Source of the DNA: Nocardioides pini
GTDB taxonomy: Bacteria; Actinomycetota; Actinomycetes; Propionibacteriales; Nocardioidaceae
Direction: 5' to 3'
Length of the DNA: 64,000 nucleotides
NCBI RefSeq assembly: GCF_026712185.1
Contig: NZ_JAPPUX010000001.1
Span: 1 to 64,000, forward strand
Translations under genes and position numbers: made by a program
In this document: piece after piece, positions 25,824-34,428 of the stretch
Position numbering within the stretch: position 1 is the first letter of the stretch
How the letters are laid out: each line of letters starts with the position of its first letter
The notes under the pieces: generated by a model
Seen by the model: the letters and a program-made list of their open reading frames with translations, nothing else
What the model was told of the DNA's origin: nothing
Database searches by the model: none

Positions 25824-26213
25824 ATGACGGGACGGGCACATCCGGGGGTCGACGCCTACATCGCGAAGCTGCCCGAGTGGCAGCAGGCGATCTGCGAGCA
25901 GCTGCGCGAGATCATCTGGGCCACCGATCCGGAGATCGAGGAGACGATCAAGCGGACGGTCCAGCCCTACTTCGTCCTCGACGGCAACGTCTGCGCCCTG
26001 CTCGCGACGAAGGACCACGTCAATCTCTTCCTCTACGACCCGACGGTCAGCGACCCCGCAGGGGTCATCAACCAGGGGCACGACAACCTGACCGCCCGGT
26101 CGATCCAGGTCTACCGGGACGACGCGATCAACCGCGAGGCGGTCACCGGGATCCTGGCCCAGATCGTCGAGCACAACCGGCAGGGCGGTTGGCGTCGGCT
26201 CAGCCGCTCCTGA
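25824..26213 (+). CDS. DUF1801 domain protein
   Basis: 129 residues: HPGVDAYIAKLPEWQQAICEQLREIIWATDPEIEETIKRTVQPYFVLDGNVCALLATKDHVNLF-type pattern, which is the DUF1801/YdhG-like fold related to frataxin-like proteins. Cytosolic, function unknown. A second, internally deleted member lies at 31263. It is 25 bases downstream of the reductase and probably cotranscribed. Confidence 0.75.
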   Translation: MTGRAHPGVDAYIAKLPEWQQAICEQLREIIWATDPEIEETIKRTVQPYFVLDGNVCALLATKDHVNLFLYDPTVSDPAGVINQGHDNLTARSIQVYRDDAINREAVTGILAQIVEHNRQGGWRRLSRS

Positions 26214-26284
26214 CCGCGCGGGCCGCGGCCTCGCTGGTCTGATCCATGTCGACCGGGGGCGCCCGCTGCGGTTCCATTGCAGGC

Positions 26285-26923
26285 ATGGCTGACATCGTCC
26301 TGGGCATCCTCGCCATCATCGCCGGGGGCGTCATGCTCGTCGCCGGCCAGTTCGTGCTGCGGTTCGTGATCCCCATCTGGGGCTTCTTCGCCGGGTTCGC
26401 CTTCGGCGCCGGCCTCGTCGCCGGGATCGCCGACGTGCGCTTCCTCAGCACCGTGCTCGGGTGGGTGCTGGGCCTGGTGTTCGCGGTGGTCTTCGCGGTC
26501 CTGGCCTACCTCTACTACTACGTCGCCATCGTCCTCGCGATGGGCGCGGCCGGGTTCGCGATCGGCTCGGGCCTCATCGTCGCCCTCGGCATCACCTGGA
26601 ACTGGCTGGCCGTGCTGGTCGGCCTGGCCGTCGGCCTCGTCCTCGGCCTGGTGTCGGTGTTCACCAACGTGCCGATGATGCTGCTCGTCGTCGTCGGCTC
26701 GATCGCCGGTGCGGTCGGGGTGACGGGCGGCCTCATGCTGCTCGTGGGCTCCCTGAACTCCACCGACTTCAGCCGGGGCGACTTCACCGACCGCGTCTCG
26801 GACAGCTTCGGGTGGACGTTGCTCTTCCTGGTGCTCGCCCTCGCCGGCATCGTCATCCAGGGCATGCAGCGGGCGCTGAGGAGCCAGACCATCCACGAGA
26901 CCTGGTACGTCGAGAGCCGCTGA
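26285..26923 (+). CDS. Multi-pass membrane protein (DUF4203/TMEM198-like)
   Basis: 212 residues with about seven hydrophobic segments from residue 3 to 195 and almost no loops, rich in Gly/Val/Leu (LVGLAVGLVLGLVSVF; VVGSIAGAVGVTGGLMLLVG). The pattern fits the DUF4203 TM7S3/TMEM198 fold. A short soluble C-terminus ends HETWYVESR. Start ATG 26285 puts the first helix at the N-terminus. Function unknown. Confidence 0.7.
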   Translation: MADIVLGILAIIAGGVMLVAGQFVLRFVIPIWGFFAGFAFGAGLVAGIADVRFLSTVLGWVLGLVFAVVFAVLAYLYYYVAIVLAMGAAGFAIGSGLIVALGITWNWLAVLVGLAVGLVLGLVSVFTNVPMMLLVVVGSIAGAVGVTGGLMLLVGSLNSTDFSRGDFTDRVSDSFGWTLLFLVLALAGIVIQGMQRALRSQTIHETWYVESR

Positions 26924-27051
26924 CCGGGGCTCAGGCAGCCGCGAAGCGGTCGACGTCCCACTTTTCCCGAAGGGTTCGGGACTCCCGTCCCGTGTGCGGC
27001 GCGCGAGGAGCGCCCATCCTCGAAGTCACGGATCGTGGAGGGAGACGGGAC

Positions 27052-28566
27052 ATGGACACACACGCGGGCACGGCCCTGTTGCCGAAGAGGCTGGTGCGCG
27101 TCATGCCACCGGCGACGGGGAGGTGGAGGTCGGGCCGGACGAGGGCGCCGCACCTGGCCCTTGCCGGCTTCGCGCTCGTCGCGCCGCTGCTCCCGGCCGT
27201 GCCGGCGGGTGCCGTCGCGGGGACGTGCGAGGGCAGGCCGGCGACGATCCTCGGCACGCCGGGCGACGACACGCTGACCGGGACCAACGGCGACGACGTG
27301 ATCGTCGGGCTGGGGGGCGACGACACGATCTCGGGGTTGCTCGGCAACGACGTCATCTGTGGGGACGAGGGGACGGACCGCCTGGCTGGGCTGGCGGGCG
27401 ACGACCGCATCCTCGGCGGGTTCGACAGCAAAGCGGGTGGCGACGTCATCTGGCCGGGCGCGGGAAACGACTACGTGGACGCCGGCCTCGACCCGCTGAC
27501 GCGCGACGACTTCTCCCTCCCCGCCGACACGGTGCTCTACTCGGACCTCCTCGGCGCCGGCTTCCCGGGCGGGATCAGGGCGGACCTCACCCCGGTCGGC
27601 GGGATGGGCACCGTGGCGGAGCCGTCGGGCACCGACCAGATCGCGGTGACCGAGGCCATGGCCGTCGTGGGCACCCGCACCGCCGACGTGATGATCGGCT
27701 CGCCGTACCTCGACGTGCTGATCGGCCGCGGCGGTGCCGACCGGATCGACGGCGCCGGAGGCAACGACACGCTCGTCTCCGACTTCAGCAACACGGACGC
27801 CGACCCGGCGACGGACGCCCCGGACGAGATCGTCGGCGGCCCGGGCATGGACTGGATCCGCCTGGGACAGGCGGGAGGTACGGCGCGTGGCGGGGGCGAC
27901 CCGGACCACCTCGAGGTGCACCCGGAGACCGCCCCGGCGGTCCTGCGCGGTGAGGCCGGGTGGGACGAGATCCTGGTCGAGGCCGTGGATGACGTCGACG
28001 TCGACGGTGGGGGAGGCTCCGACAACATCTTCTTCAGGCTGGCCCGCTCGTCCCGCGGGATGTCGGTGGACGGTGGGGGCTCCCGTGACCTCGCCCTCCT
28101 CAACGTGCGCAAGGGCGGCTTCGCGAAGGGCTCGACGATCACGGTCGACCAGGGGCGCGGGGTCCTCCGGACCAGGGCGCGGGCCGGCCAGGTGCGCAGC
28201 CTCGAGGTCATGGCGGTCTTCGGCAAGGACGAGCGCTGGCGCTTCCGGGGGACCCCCGGCAACGACGACCTCTTCCTGCAGGGCGGTCGCAGCCTGGAGG
28301 CCGTGATGCGCGGTGGTCGCGACTCCGTCATCGGCACGCGCGGGCCGGACGTGCTCGACCTGGGCACGGGGCGCGGCGACTTCGCGAACGGCCGTCAGGG
28401 CAACGACACCTGCCTCGGCGCCGAGCGGGTCAGGAGCTGCGAGAACGTGAGGTCCAGCCGGTCGGACCGAGCCGCGGTCGACGAGCGGGGACCGTTCGAG
28501 CGACTCGCGCGTGGCCCTCGGGTCGTGCCCCGGGCGCTGGTCGAGCACGCCGGGCCCGAGCGGTGA
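27052..28566 (+). CDS. Exported calcium-binding RTX-like repeat protein
   Basis: 504 residues. A long N-terminal region with a hydrophobic core at about 34-52 and cleavage near AGAVA is a Sec signal with an extended basic n-region (ATG 27103 would shorten it). From about 62 there are haemolysin-type nonapeptide repeats (TPGDDTLTGTNGDDVIVGLG, GLGGDDTISG, GRGGADRIDGAGGNDTL) that form Ca-binding beta-rolls; less regular repeats follow. Two Cys near the end (TCLGAERVRSCE) may form a disulphide. Secretion here would be by Sec, not a type I exporter, since none is nearby. Related to the protein at 31526. Confidence 0.75.
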   Translation: MDTHAGTALLPKRLVRVMPPATGRWRSGRTRAPHLALAGFALVAPLLPAVPAGAVAGTCEGRPATILGTPGDDTLTGTNGDDVIVGLGGDDTISGLLGNDVICGDEGTDRLAGLAGDDRILGGFDSKAGGDVIWPGAGNDYVDAGLDPLTRDDFSLPADTVLYSDLLGAGFPGGIRADLTPVGGMGTVAEPSGTDQIAVTEAMAVVGTRTADVMIGSPYLDVLIGRGGADRIDGAGGNDTLVSDFSNTDADPATDAPDEIVGGPGMDWIRLGQAGGTARGGGDPDHLEVHPETAPAVLRGEAGWDEILVEAVDDVDVDGGGGSDNIFFRLARSSRGMSVDGGGSRDLALLNVRKGGFAKGSTITVDQGRGVLRTRARAGQVRSLEVMAVFGKDERWRFRGTPGNDDLFLQGGRSLEAVMRGGRDSVIGTRGPDVLDLGTGRGDFANGRQGNDTCLGAERVRSCENVRSSRSDRAAVDERGPFERLARGPRVVPRALVEHAGPER

Positions 28567-28573
28567 CGGGCCG

Positions 28574-29350
28574 CTACCGCTGCGGCTCGAGGGTCGCCAC
28601 CCACAGCTCCTCCGCCGGCCACGCCGTCGCCCACTCCGGGGACACGATCTCGTAGAAGGGGTGGTCGAGGCCGGCGGCAGGCGCGTACAGCTCGTGCATG
28701 GCCTCGACGACGAAGCCGGAGCGGCGCAGCTGCCTGATCCACTCGCCGTGCGAGGGATGGAACTCGAACCCGCCGCCCGGCCACTGGACCCGGTGGACCT
28801 CGCGCTGGCCGCGCAGCAGCCGGTCCTGGGCCACGCCGCCCTCGGCCGGGACGCACAGCGTCGACAGGTTGCTGTTGGTCAGGAAGACCAACCGGCCGCC
28901 GGGCCGCAGCAGCCTGGCGACCTCGGGCAGCCAGCGCTCCGGGTCGCACCAGGCTGCGGCGCCGTGCTCGCTCACGACGAGGTCGAACTGCCCGCCGGCC
29001 AGCGGCACCCGCTCCGCGTCCCCCTGGACCAGCGGGAAGTCGGGACCGAGCCGGGTCTGGAGGTGCCGTGCCGTGGCGAGCTGCTCACCGGAGAAGTCCA
29101 GCGCGACCGGCCTGGCGCCCGCGCGCGCGAGCCACGCGGCGACGTACCCGGTGCCGCAGGCGAGATCCAGGACGTCGAGGCCGCGGACGTCGCCGAGGAC
29201 GCCGAGCTGGTGCTCGGGCACGGTGAACAGGCCCCACGCCATCTCCGCCCGGCGCCACATGCCCTCGGCCGCGGCGTCGGTCCAGCGCTCGTTCACGATC
29301 GCCCAGAGCCTCCGGTTCTCGGCGATCTCTGCGGCCCTGTCCTCCGACAT
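28574..29350 (-). CDS. Class I SAM-dependent methyltransferase
   Basis: 258 residues. SAM-binding motif I VLDLACGTGYVAAWLAR (about 59-75), acidic motif II PVALDFS, then LVQGDAERVPLAGGQFDLVVSEHG and LLRPGGRLVFL. It resembles ubiquinone/menaquinone-type and small-molecule methyltransferases; an N-terminal Trp-rich helix region (NRRLWAIVNERWTD) is characteristic of one actinobacterial subgroup. Substrate unknown. Confidence 0.85.
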   Translation of the reverse strand: MSEDRAAEIAENRRLWAIVNERWTDAAAEGMWRRAEMAWGLFTVPEHQLGVLGDVRGLDVLDLACGTGYVAAWLARAGARPVALDFSGEQLATARHLQTRLGPDFPLVQGDAERVPLAGGQFDLVVSEHGAAAWCDPERWLPEVARLLRPGGRLVFLTNSNLSTLCVPAEGGVAQDRLLRGQREVHRVQWPGGGFEFHPSHGEWIRQLRRSGFVVEAMHELYAPAAGLDHPFYEIVSPEWATAWPAEELWVATLEPQR

Positions 29351-29389
29351 CGCTTCAGTCTTGCAGCCTTGGCGGAGCACAATCCAAGG

Positions 29390-30025
29390 ATGGCGGTCAC
29401 GGAGGACGAACGGGGTGCGGCAACGAGCAGGGCGGCCGGCGCCTGGGGCTGGGCCTTCGTCGTGCTGCTGCTGCTCAGTGCCGGGATGGCCTCGGTGCCC
29501 GGCGGGTCCGACTCCGACTCGACGGTGCGGAGCTTCTACACCGCCCACGCGGGCGTGATCGTCGCCGCGCAGGTCACCAGCCTCCTGGCGTCGGGCACCT
29601 TCGTCCTCTTCGCCCTGACGTTGCGGGGGCACGGGCGCAGAGCGAGTCGTGGGCGCGTCGAGGCGGCCGGGTTGGCGGTCGCGGCCGCGTCGGTCCTGAC
29701 GGTCGTCCCGCCGTTGTGGCTGACCGTCGTCGCCGACACCGCCTCGGACGATGCGGTGCACCGGCTTGCCGTGGCGTCCGACCTGGTGGACGTCGTGCTG
29801 TTCCTGGCGATCGGTGCCTTCGGTGCCGCGCTGGTCACAGCGGCGCATGCCACCTGGTTCAAGGTCCTCGCGGCCGTGGTCGCGGTGCTGTCGGTGGCCC
29901 GAGCGGTCACCTCGCTCCTCGGCTCGGACCTGCTGGAGCTCGCGGCACCCCTGGCGTTCGTCGCGCTGGTGGTCGTCGTGAGCACCCTCGTCCTGATGGG
30001 TCGTACGCCCGTCGCGCGCCGGTAG
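29390..30025 (+). CDS. Integral membrane protein of unknown function
   Basis: 211 residues with about six hydrophobic segments (20-38, 52-75, 90-112, 125-150, 158-175, 183-205), Ala/Val rich, with short loops. The first extracellular loop contains DSDSTVRSFYTAHAG. Divergent from the methyltransferase with 39 bases between starts. No family recognised. Confidence 0.65.
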   Translation: MAVTEDERGAATSRAAGAWGWAFVVLLLLSAGMASVPGGSDSDSTVRSFYTAHAGVIVAAQVTSLLASGTFVLFALTLRGHGRRASRGRVEAAGLAVAAASVLTVVPPLWLTVVADTASDDAVHRLAVASDLVDVVLFLAIGAFGAALVTAAHATWFKVLAAVVAVLSVARAVTSLLGSDLLELAAPLAFVALVVVVSTLVLMGRTPVARR

Positions 30026-30039
30026 CCGGACGCGGACCC

Positions 30040-30924
30040 TCAGGCCGGGTTCAGGGTCGCCCGCATCGCGGCGACGTGCGCCGGCGTCGAGCCGCAGCAG
30101 CCCCCGACGAGGTCGATCCCGAGCTCGGCCAGCCGGGTGGCGTGCGACGCCATGTCGTCCGCGGTGGCGTCGTACTCGAAGTGGTCACCCACCACCTGCG
30201 GGAGGCCGGCGTTGGACTGGGTGATGAGCAGGACGTCGCCGGTGCGGGCCTGTGCCATCTCCGCGGCGATGAGCTCCATCTCCGCGGGACCGCGACCGCA
30301 GTTGGCGCCCACGGCATCGGCACCTCCCGCGGCGAGGTGCACCACGGCGTCGCCCGGGCGGACACCCATCATCGTGCGCAGGTTGGTGTCGAAGCTCATC
30401 GTCACGACGACCGGGAGGTCGGGCGCGACCTCGCGTGCCGCGGCGAGGGCCGCATCGGCCTCGCCGAGGTCGCTCAGCGTCTCGACCAGCACCAGGTCGA
30501 TCCCGCCCGCGAGCAGCGCGGTGAGCTGCTCGGCGAAGAGCGCCTGGGCCTCCTCGCCGGTGAGGGTTCCGAGCGGGGCCAGCAACTCGCCGGTCGGGCC
30601 GAGGTCGCCGGCGACGAGCACGCCGTGCTCGTCCGCCACCGATCGTGCGATCTGCGCCGCCTCCCGGTTCACGTCGCCGACGCGCCCACCGAGTCCGTGC
30701 AGGTCCAGGCGCGGCCGGGTGCCCCCGAAGCTGTTGGTGGTCAGCACCTGGGCCCCCGCCGTGGCGTACGCCGCGTGCGCCGCGCGGACCGCTTCGGGGT
30801 TCTCGAGGTTCCACAGCTCCCCGGGCACGCCGTCCTCGAGGCCGCTGTCCTGGAGCAGCGTGCCCATGCCGCCGTCGAACAGGACCGGACGGTCGGCGCC
30901 CAGCAGCGCCTTGAGCCGGTTCAC
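30040..30924 (-). CDS. Homocysteine S-methyltransferase family protein (betaine-homocysteine type)
   Basis: 294 residues from GTG 30922-30924. LFDGGMGTLLQDSGL at the N-terminus, VLTTNSFGGTRPRL, GDLGPTGELLAPLG, and the zinc cysteines in VGANCGRGP (about 207) and GGCCGSTP (about 275) define the family. It transfers a methyl group to homocysteine or a related thiol; the donor cannot be told from sequence. It overlaps the upstream small gene by 4 bases, forming a two-gene operon. Confidence 0.87.
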   Translation of the reverse strand: MNRLKALLGADRPVLFDGGMGTLLQDSGLEDGVPGELWNLENPEAVRAAHAAYATAGAQVLTTNSFGGTRPRLDLHGLGGRVGDVNREAAQIARSVADEHGVLVAGDLGPTGELLAPLGTLTGEEAQALFAEQLTALLAGGIDLVLVETLSDLGEADAALAAAREVAPDLPVVVTMSFDTNLRTMMGVRPGDAVVHLAAGGADAVGANCGRGPAEMELIAAEMAQARTGDVLLITQSNAGLPQVVGDHFEYDATADDMASHATRLAELGIDLVGGCCGSTPAHVAAMRATLNPA

Positions 30925-31214
30925 GAGCCCAGCTCGTCGAGGTAGGCGGCGATCCTGTCGGCCGGCCACGCGGCGTCGAGCTCGGCGGCGACCCGGTCGA
31001 GCACCTCGCTCGGCGTCCCGTCTGCCTCCGTCCAGGGAGACCGTTCCCAGCCCGCCAGGTAGTCGTCGGCGCCGGTGTCACCCAGCCGCATCGCGGCCTC
31101 GTCGATCGCCTCCTGGAACCGCGGCGCGAGCTCCGACTTCACCGTCTCGTCGTCCGCCCGGGCCGCGACCATCGACGGGAGGTCGCGCCACCGGGTCACC
31201 TGGTAGTCCGCCAT
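30921..31214 (-). CDS. Small 'virulence factor' (PF13769-like) domain protein
   Basis: 97 residues starting MADYQVTRWRDLPSMVAARADD; an upstream in-frame ATG at 31223 is possible. The pattern YQVTRWRDLPSMV, then RFQEAIDEAAMRLG and DYLAGWERS, matches the small family annotated as virulence factor, which in many bacteria sits beside methyltetrahydrofolate or homocysteine methyltransferase genes. The coupling here fits that: a partner or regulator of methyl transfer is likelier than any virulence role. Confidence 0.65.
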   Translation of the reverse strand: MADYQVTRWRDLPSMVAARADDETVKSELAPRFQEAIDEAAMRLGDTGADDYLAGWERSPWTEADGTPSEVLDRVAAELDAAWPADRIAAYLDELGS

Positions 31215-31262
31215 GTCTCGCACTGTAGTTCCGGCGGTGTGTCTCCGAGGGGAGCGTCCAGA

Positions 31263-31487
31263 TCAAGGCGACCGCGACGTGCGAGTCTCGAGCAGTCGGC
31301 GCACGACACGCTCGATCAGGGCGTAGTCGGCCTCGGGGTACGGCAGCTTGAGCGTGCCTCTCGCCCCCGCATACGACGCGAGGTCGGCGTCCAGGTCAGG
31401 ATCGCCCGCTGGTGGCACGGGGTAGACCTCGCGCTGCTCAGCGGGGAGCGATGAGAGGTAGTCGTCGACCGACGCGAACTTCGGCAT
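31263..31487 (-). pseudogene. Internally deleted DUF1801 family gene
   Basis: 74 residues. The N-terminus MPKFASVDDYLSSLPAEQREV and the C-terminus SYAGARGTLKLPYPEADYALIERVVRRLLETR match the two ends of DUF1801 proteins, normally 110-125 residues. The middle, with the conserved fold core, is missing without a frameshift, so about 40 residues were lost in frame. It is probably not folded or functional, though it still has an ATG and an intact frame. Confidence 0.55.
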
Positions 31488-31525
31488 GAGGGGGAGTATG
31501 TCTCGACGACGACGCCCACTCCGCG

Positions 31526-32809
31526 TCAGCGGCGCACCTCGCACTGCCGGCGCTGCTCGCCGCTGATGCACCGGTCCCGCCCGGGACCACCGACGAGCTG
31601 GTCGCGACCGGGACCGCCGACGAGGAGGTCGTCGCGCGAACCGCCCACGAGGATGTCGGCCCCTCGTCGCCCGTACGCCTTCACCTGCATGCCACCGCTC
31701 ACCGAGAGCCGGTCGCGCCCGGGGCCGCCCAGGTAGGTCAGGGGGCCGGGACGCCCGGAGAAGCTGAGGCCCTCGACGCCCTCGTAGCGCGCACGCCTGG
31801 TGCCGTCGACCGTCACGCGCTTGCGCGGCACGTCGACGACGTACCGCGAGCCCCGCGGGAACTCCGACTTCGGCGCCCGCAGGCGGACGACGTCTCGTCG
31901 CCCGTCGCCGCCGTCGACCTCGATCTTCCTCCCGCGGATGAGATCCGCGTCGACCTCGTCGTCGCCCGCACCGCCGTGGACGCTCGCGCCGAGCTCGGCA
32001 ACGAGGTAGTCGTCGCCACCACCGCCGCCGATCGCGCTGCCGCGTCCGCGCGCCTCGACGAAGTCCCGCCCACCGTCGCCGTAGAGCCGATCGCGTCCCT
32101 CGTCCGGCGACATGACGTAGTCGTCGCCATCACCGCCGCGCACCACGTCGTCGCCCTTCCCCGGCTCGAGCTCGTCGTCACCGCCCAGCGCGTGGATGCG
32201 GTCGTCGCCGGCGCCGCCGACGATGCGGTCCGGCCCGTCCGTCCCGGTCAGCACGTCGTCGTAGGCCGAGCCCACGATCCCGCCGGAGAAGGCCGGCACC
32301 GCGATCGTGTCCGTGCCCTCGCCCGTCGCCGTACCGGCCACGAGGTCCACGGTCACCGGACCGGGCGCGTCCTCGTAGACGACCCTGTCGTAGCGGGCCG
32401 GACGGTCGACCTCGTCGACGTTCGCCGACGCGGGGTCGTCGCCCAGGTCGATGACGTCGTTCCCGGGACCTGGCACGAGCGTGTCGCCGAAGTAGCCGTC
32501 GTCGGGGACGTAGTAGTCGTCGAGGCCGCCGAAGAGCCGGTCGTCCCCCGGCCCGCCGACCAGCCAGTCACCGTTGCCGAGCCCGCAGATCGTGTCGTTG
32601 CCCGCACCCCCGTCGATCCGGTCCTGGGCGTACGTCCCGAGGATCACGTCGTCGCCCGGCGTGCCGGTGGTCGGCGCACCGGGGACGGCGACGATCGTGG
32701 GCACCTTCCCGTCACAGGTCGTCTCGGCCGTCGCGGGACCAGTGGCCAGGCCCACGATGCCGAGCGGCGCCAAGGCGATCAACGAGACAGTGATGGGCAT
32801 GCGTCGCAT
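31526..32809 (-). CDS. Exported calcium-binding RTX-like repeat protein
   Basis: 427 residues from ATG 32809, which has GGAGGAGAGCC directly upstream. A signal peptide (MRRMPITVSLIALAPLGIVG, cleavage near ATAETT) precedes haemolysin-type repeats (TPGDDVILGTYAQDRIDGGA; GGAGDDRIHALGGDDELEPG; GGDGDDYVMS) separated by irregular spacers. The C-terminus returns to perfect repeats (GGSRDDLLVGGPGRDQLVGG) and two Cys. Same architecture as the 27052 product, so probably an old duplication. Likely surface or extracellular and calcium-stabilised. Confidence 0.78.
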   Translation of the reverse strand: MRRMPITVSLIALAPLGIVGLATGPATAETTCDGKVPTIVAVPGAPTTGTPGDDVILGTYAQDRIDGGAGNDTICGLGNGDWLVGGPGDDRLFGGLDDYYVPDDGYFGDTLVPGPGNDVIDLGDDPASANVDEVDRPARYDRVVYEDAPGPVTVDLVAGTATGEGTDTIAVPAFSGGIVGSAYDDVLTGTDGPDRIVGGAGDDRIHALGGDDELEPGKGDDVVRGGDGDDYVMSPDEGRDRLYGDGGRDFVEARGRGSAIGGGGGDDYLVAELGASVHGGAGDDEVDADLIRGRKIEVDGGDGRRDVVRLRAPKSEFPRGSRYVVDVPRKRVTVDGTRRARYEGVEGLSFSGRPGPLTYLGGPGRDRLSVSGGMQVKAYGRRGADILVGGSRDDLLVGGPGRDQLVGGPGRDRCISGEQRRQCEVRR

Positions 32810-32988
32810 GGCTCTCCTCCGTGTGGGTCGGCCGCCGTCCGTGGGCCGTGACATGTGGGACGCACCGATGCAGCCGGGAGTTGCGGGTCGACCCGTCCTG
32901 GTTCCGCCCGCGGGCGGATTGACGCCTGGCGGGTGAGGGTGTCTATTGGTGGGGTCGGCTCGGCGGCCAGACGCCAGGGGGGCAGACG

Positions 32989-34341
32989 ATGACTGCAGCG
33001 ACCTACCTCGACGGCAACTTCGCGCCGGTGGCCACCGAGCTGACCGCCACGGACCTCGAGGTCACGGGCGCGGTGCCGCCGGACCTGGCGGGCAGGTACA
33101 TCCGCACCGGACCGAACCCCTTCGCAGCGGACGCTGACACGTACCACTGGTTCGCGGGCGACGGGATGGTGCACGGCGTCGACCTGCACGGCGGCAAGGC
33201 ACGCTGGTACCGCAACCGCTGGGTGCGCAGCCCGGAGGCCAGCGCGCACCTCGGTGAGTCCCCCGTGCCGCACGAGGACGGCGGGTGGTACGCCGGCTCG
33301 GGCAACACCAACGTGTTCGCCCACGCCGGCCGGATCCTGGCCGTGACGGAGGGGTCGCTGCCCTATGAGCTGACGGGCGACCTGGACACGGTCGCCACGC
33401 GCAACTTCGGCGGCCCTCTCCCTGCGGGCATCAACGCTCACCCCAGGTTCGACCCGAACACAGGCGAGATGCACGTGATGAGCTACGGCTTCGACAACCC
33501 CGCGTTGCGCTACCACGTGATCGACTCGTCCGGGGAGCTCAGCAGCACCGTCGACATCGACCTCCCGGCACCGGTGATGCTCCACGACATGGGACTGACC
33601 GCCTCCCGGGTCGTGCTCTTCGACCTGCCTGTGCTCTTCGACCTGGAGCTCGCCCTCCAGGGCGTGGCCCTGCCGTTCCGCTGGCGACCGGACAACGGCG
33701 CCCGGGTCGGGCTCCTGCCCCGGGCCGGCACCGGGTCCGACGTCGTGTGGATGGACGTCGAGCCGTGCTTCGTCTACCACCCGCTCAACGCCTTCGACGA
33801 CGGCGACCGGGTGGTCATCGACCTGGTGGTGCACGACCACGCCTTCACCGAGAACGGCGAGCCCGTGTCCGATCGCCCCCGCCTGGAGCGTTGGACGATC
33901 GACCCGCGCGCACGCAAGGTCCTCACCGAGACCATCGACGATCGCGGCACGGAGTTCCCGCGCGGGGACGAACGACTCACGGGTCGCCGCCATCGCTACG
34001 GCTACACGATCGGCGCGGCCTCGGTGCGCGACCTGGGCGCGCTGGATGATCACCCTCAGACGGCGGTGCGCAAGCACGACCTCCTCGGCGGCACCACCGT
34101 CGAGGTCGACCTGGGCTCCGGCCGCATCGCGAGCGAGATGGTGTTCGTCCCGGCTGGCAGCGCGGCTGGCGAGGACGACGGCTGGCTCATGGGCTACGTG
34201 TACGACGCCGCGCGCGACGCCAGCGACCTGGTGATCATGGATGCCCACGACTTCGGGCATCCGGTGGCCTCGGTCCATCTGCCGGCCCGGGTGCCGCAGG
34301 GATTCCACGGGAACTGGATCCCCGACTCCGCTCTCGTCTGA
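32989..34341 (+). CDS. Carotenoid oxygenase family protein
   Basis: 450 residues, seven-bladed beta-propeller family (RPE65/CCD/lignostilbene dioxygenase). Start GTGAxx-free ATG 32989. Family signatures: YIRTGPNPF near 38, WFAGDGMVHGV near 55, and the four Fe(II) histidines expected in NAHPRFD (about 150), LHDMGLT (about 203), VYHPLNAFDD (about 263) and GFHGNWIPD at the C-terminus. It would oxidatively cleave a C=C bond in a carotenoid, apocarotenoid or stilbene. No carotenoid synthesis genes adjoin it. Confidence 0.87.
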   Translation: MTAATYLDGNFAPVATELTATDLEVTGAVPPDLAGRYIRTGPNPFAADADTYHWFAGDGMVHGVDLHGGKARWYRNRWVRSPEASAHLGESPVPHEDGGWYAGSGNTNVFAHAGRILAVTEGSLPYELTGDLDTVATRNFGGPLPAGINAHPRFDPNTGEMHVMSYGFDNPALRYHVIDSSGELSSTVDIDLPAPVMLHDMGLTASRVVLFDLPVLFDLELALQGVALPFRWRPDNGARVGLLPRAGTGSDVVWMDVEPCFVYHPLNAFDDGDRVVIDLVVHDHAFTENGEPVSDRPRLERWTIDPRARKVLTETIDDRGTEFPRGDERLTGRRHRYGYTIGAASVRDLGALDDHPQTAVRKHDLLGGTTVEVDLGSGRIASEMVFVPAGSAAGEDDGWLMGYVYDAARDASDLVIMDAHDFGHPVASVHLPARVPQGFHGNWIPDSALV

Positions 34342-34428
34342 GAACGACGCCCCGCACGCCCGCTCCGGCCCGTGCCGCCTGGCTCGTTCTTCGGTCCGGA
34401 GGGACGGTGCGCTCCTACACTCACCCCC

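Noticed and set aside
26955..26985. T-arm-like string (GGGTTCGGGACTCCC) suggesting a tRNA
   Set aside because: The flanking bases do not give a 5-bp T stem, and no acceptor, D or anticodon arms can be drawn. No other tRNA-like sequence was seen in the window.
27052..28566. RTX-like protein as a type I-secreted toxin
   Set aside because: It has a Sec signal peptide, no acyltransferase, no ABC exporter or membrane-fusion gene nearby, and no toxin domain.
30921..31223. A true virulence determinant
   Set aside because: The family label only; context with a methyltransferase argues for one-carbon metabolism.
32989..34341. Carotenoid oxygenase and phytoene-desaturase-like gene as one carotenoid cluster
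   Set aside because: They are about 27 kb apart and neither has phytoene synthase, GGPP synthase or cyclase genes nearby.
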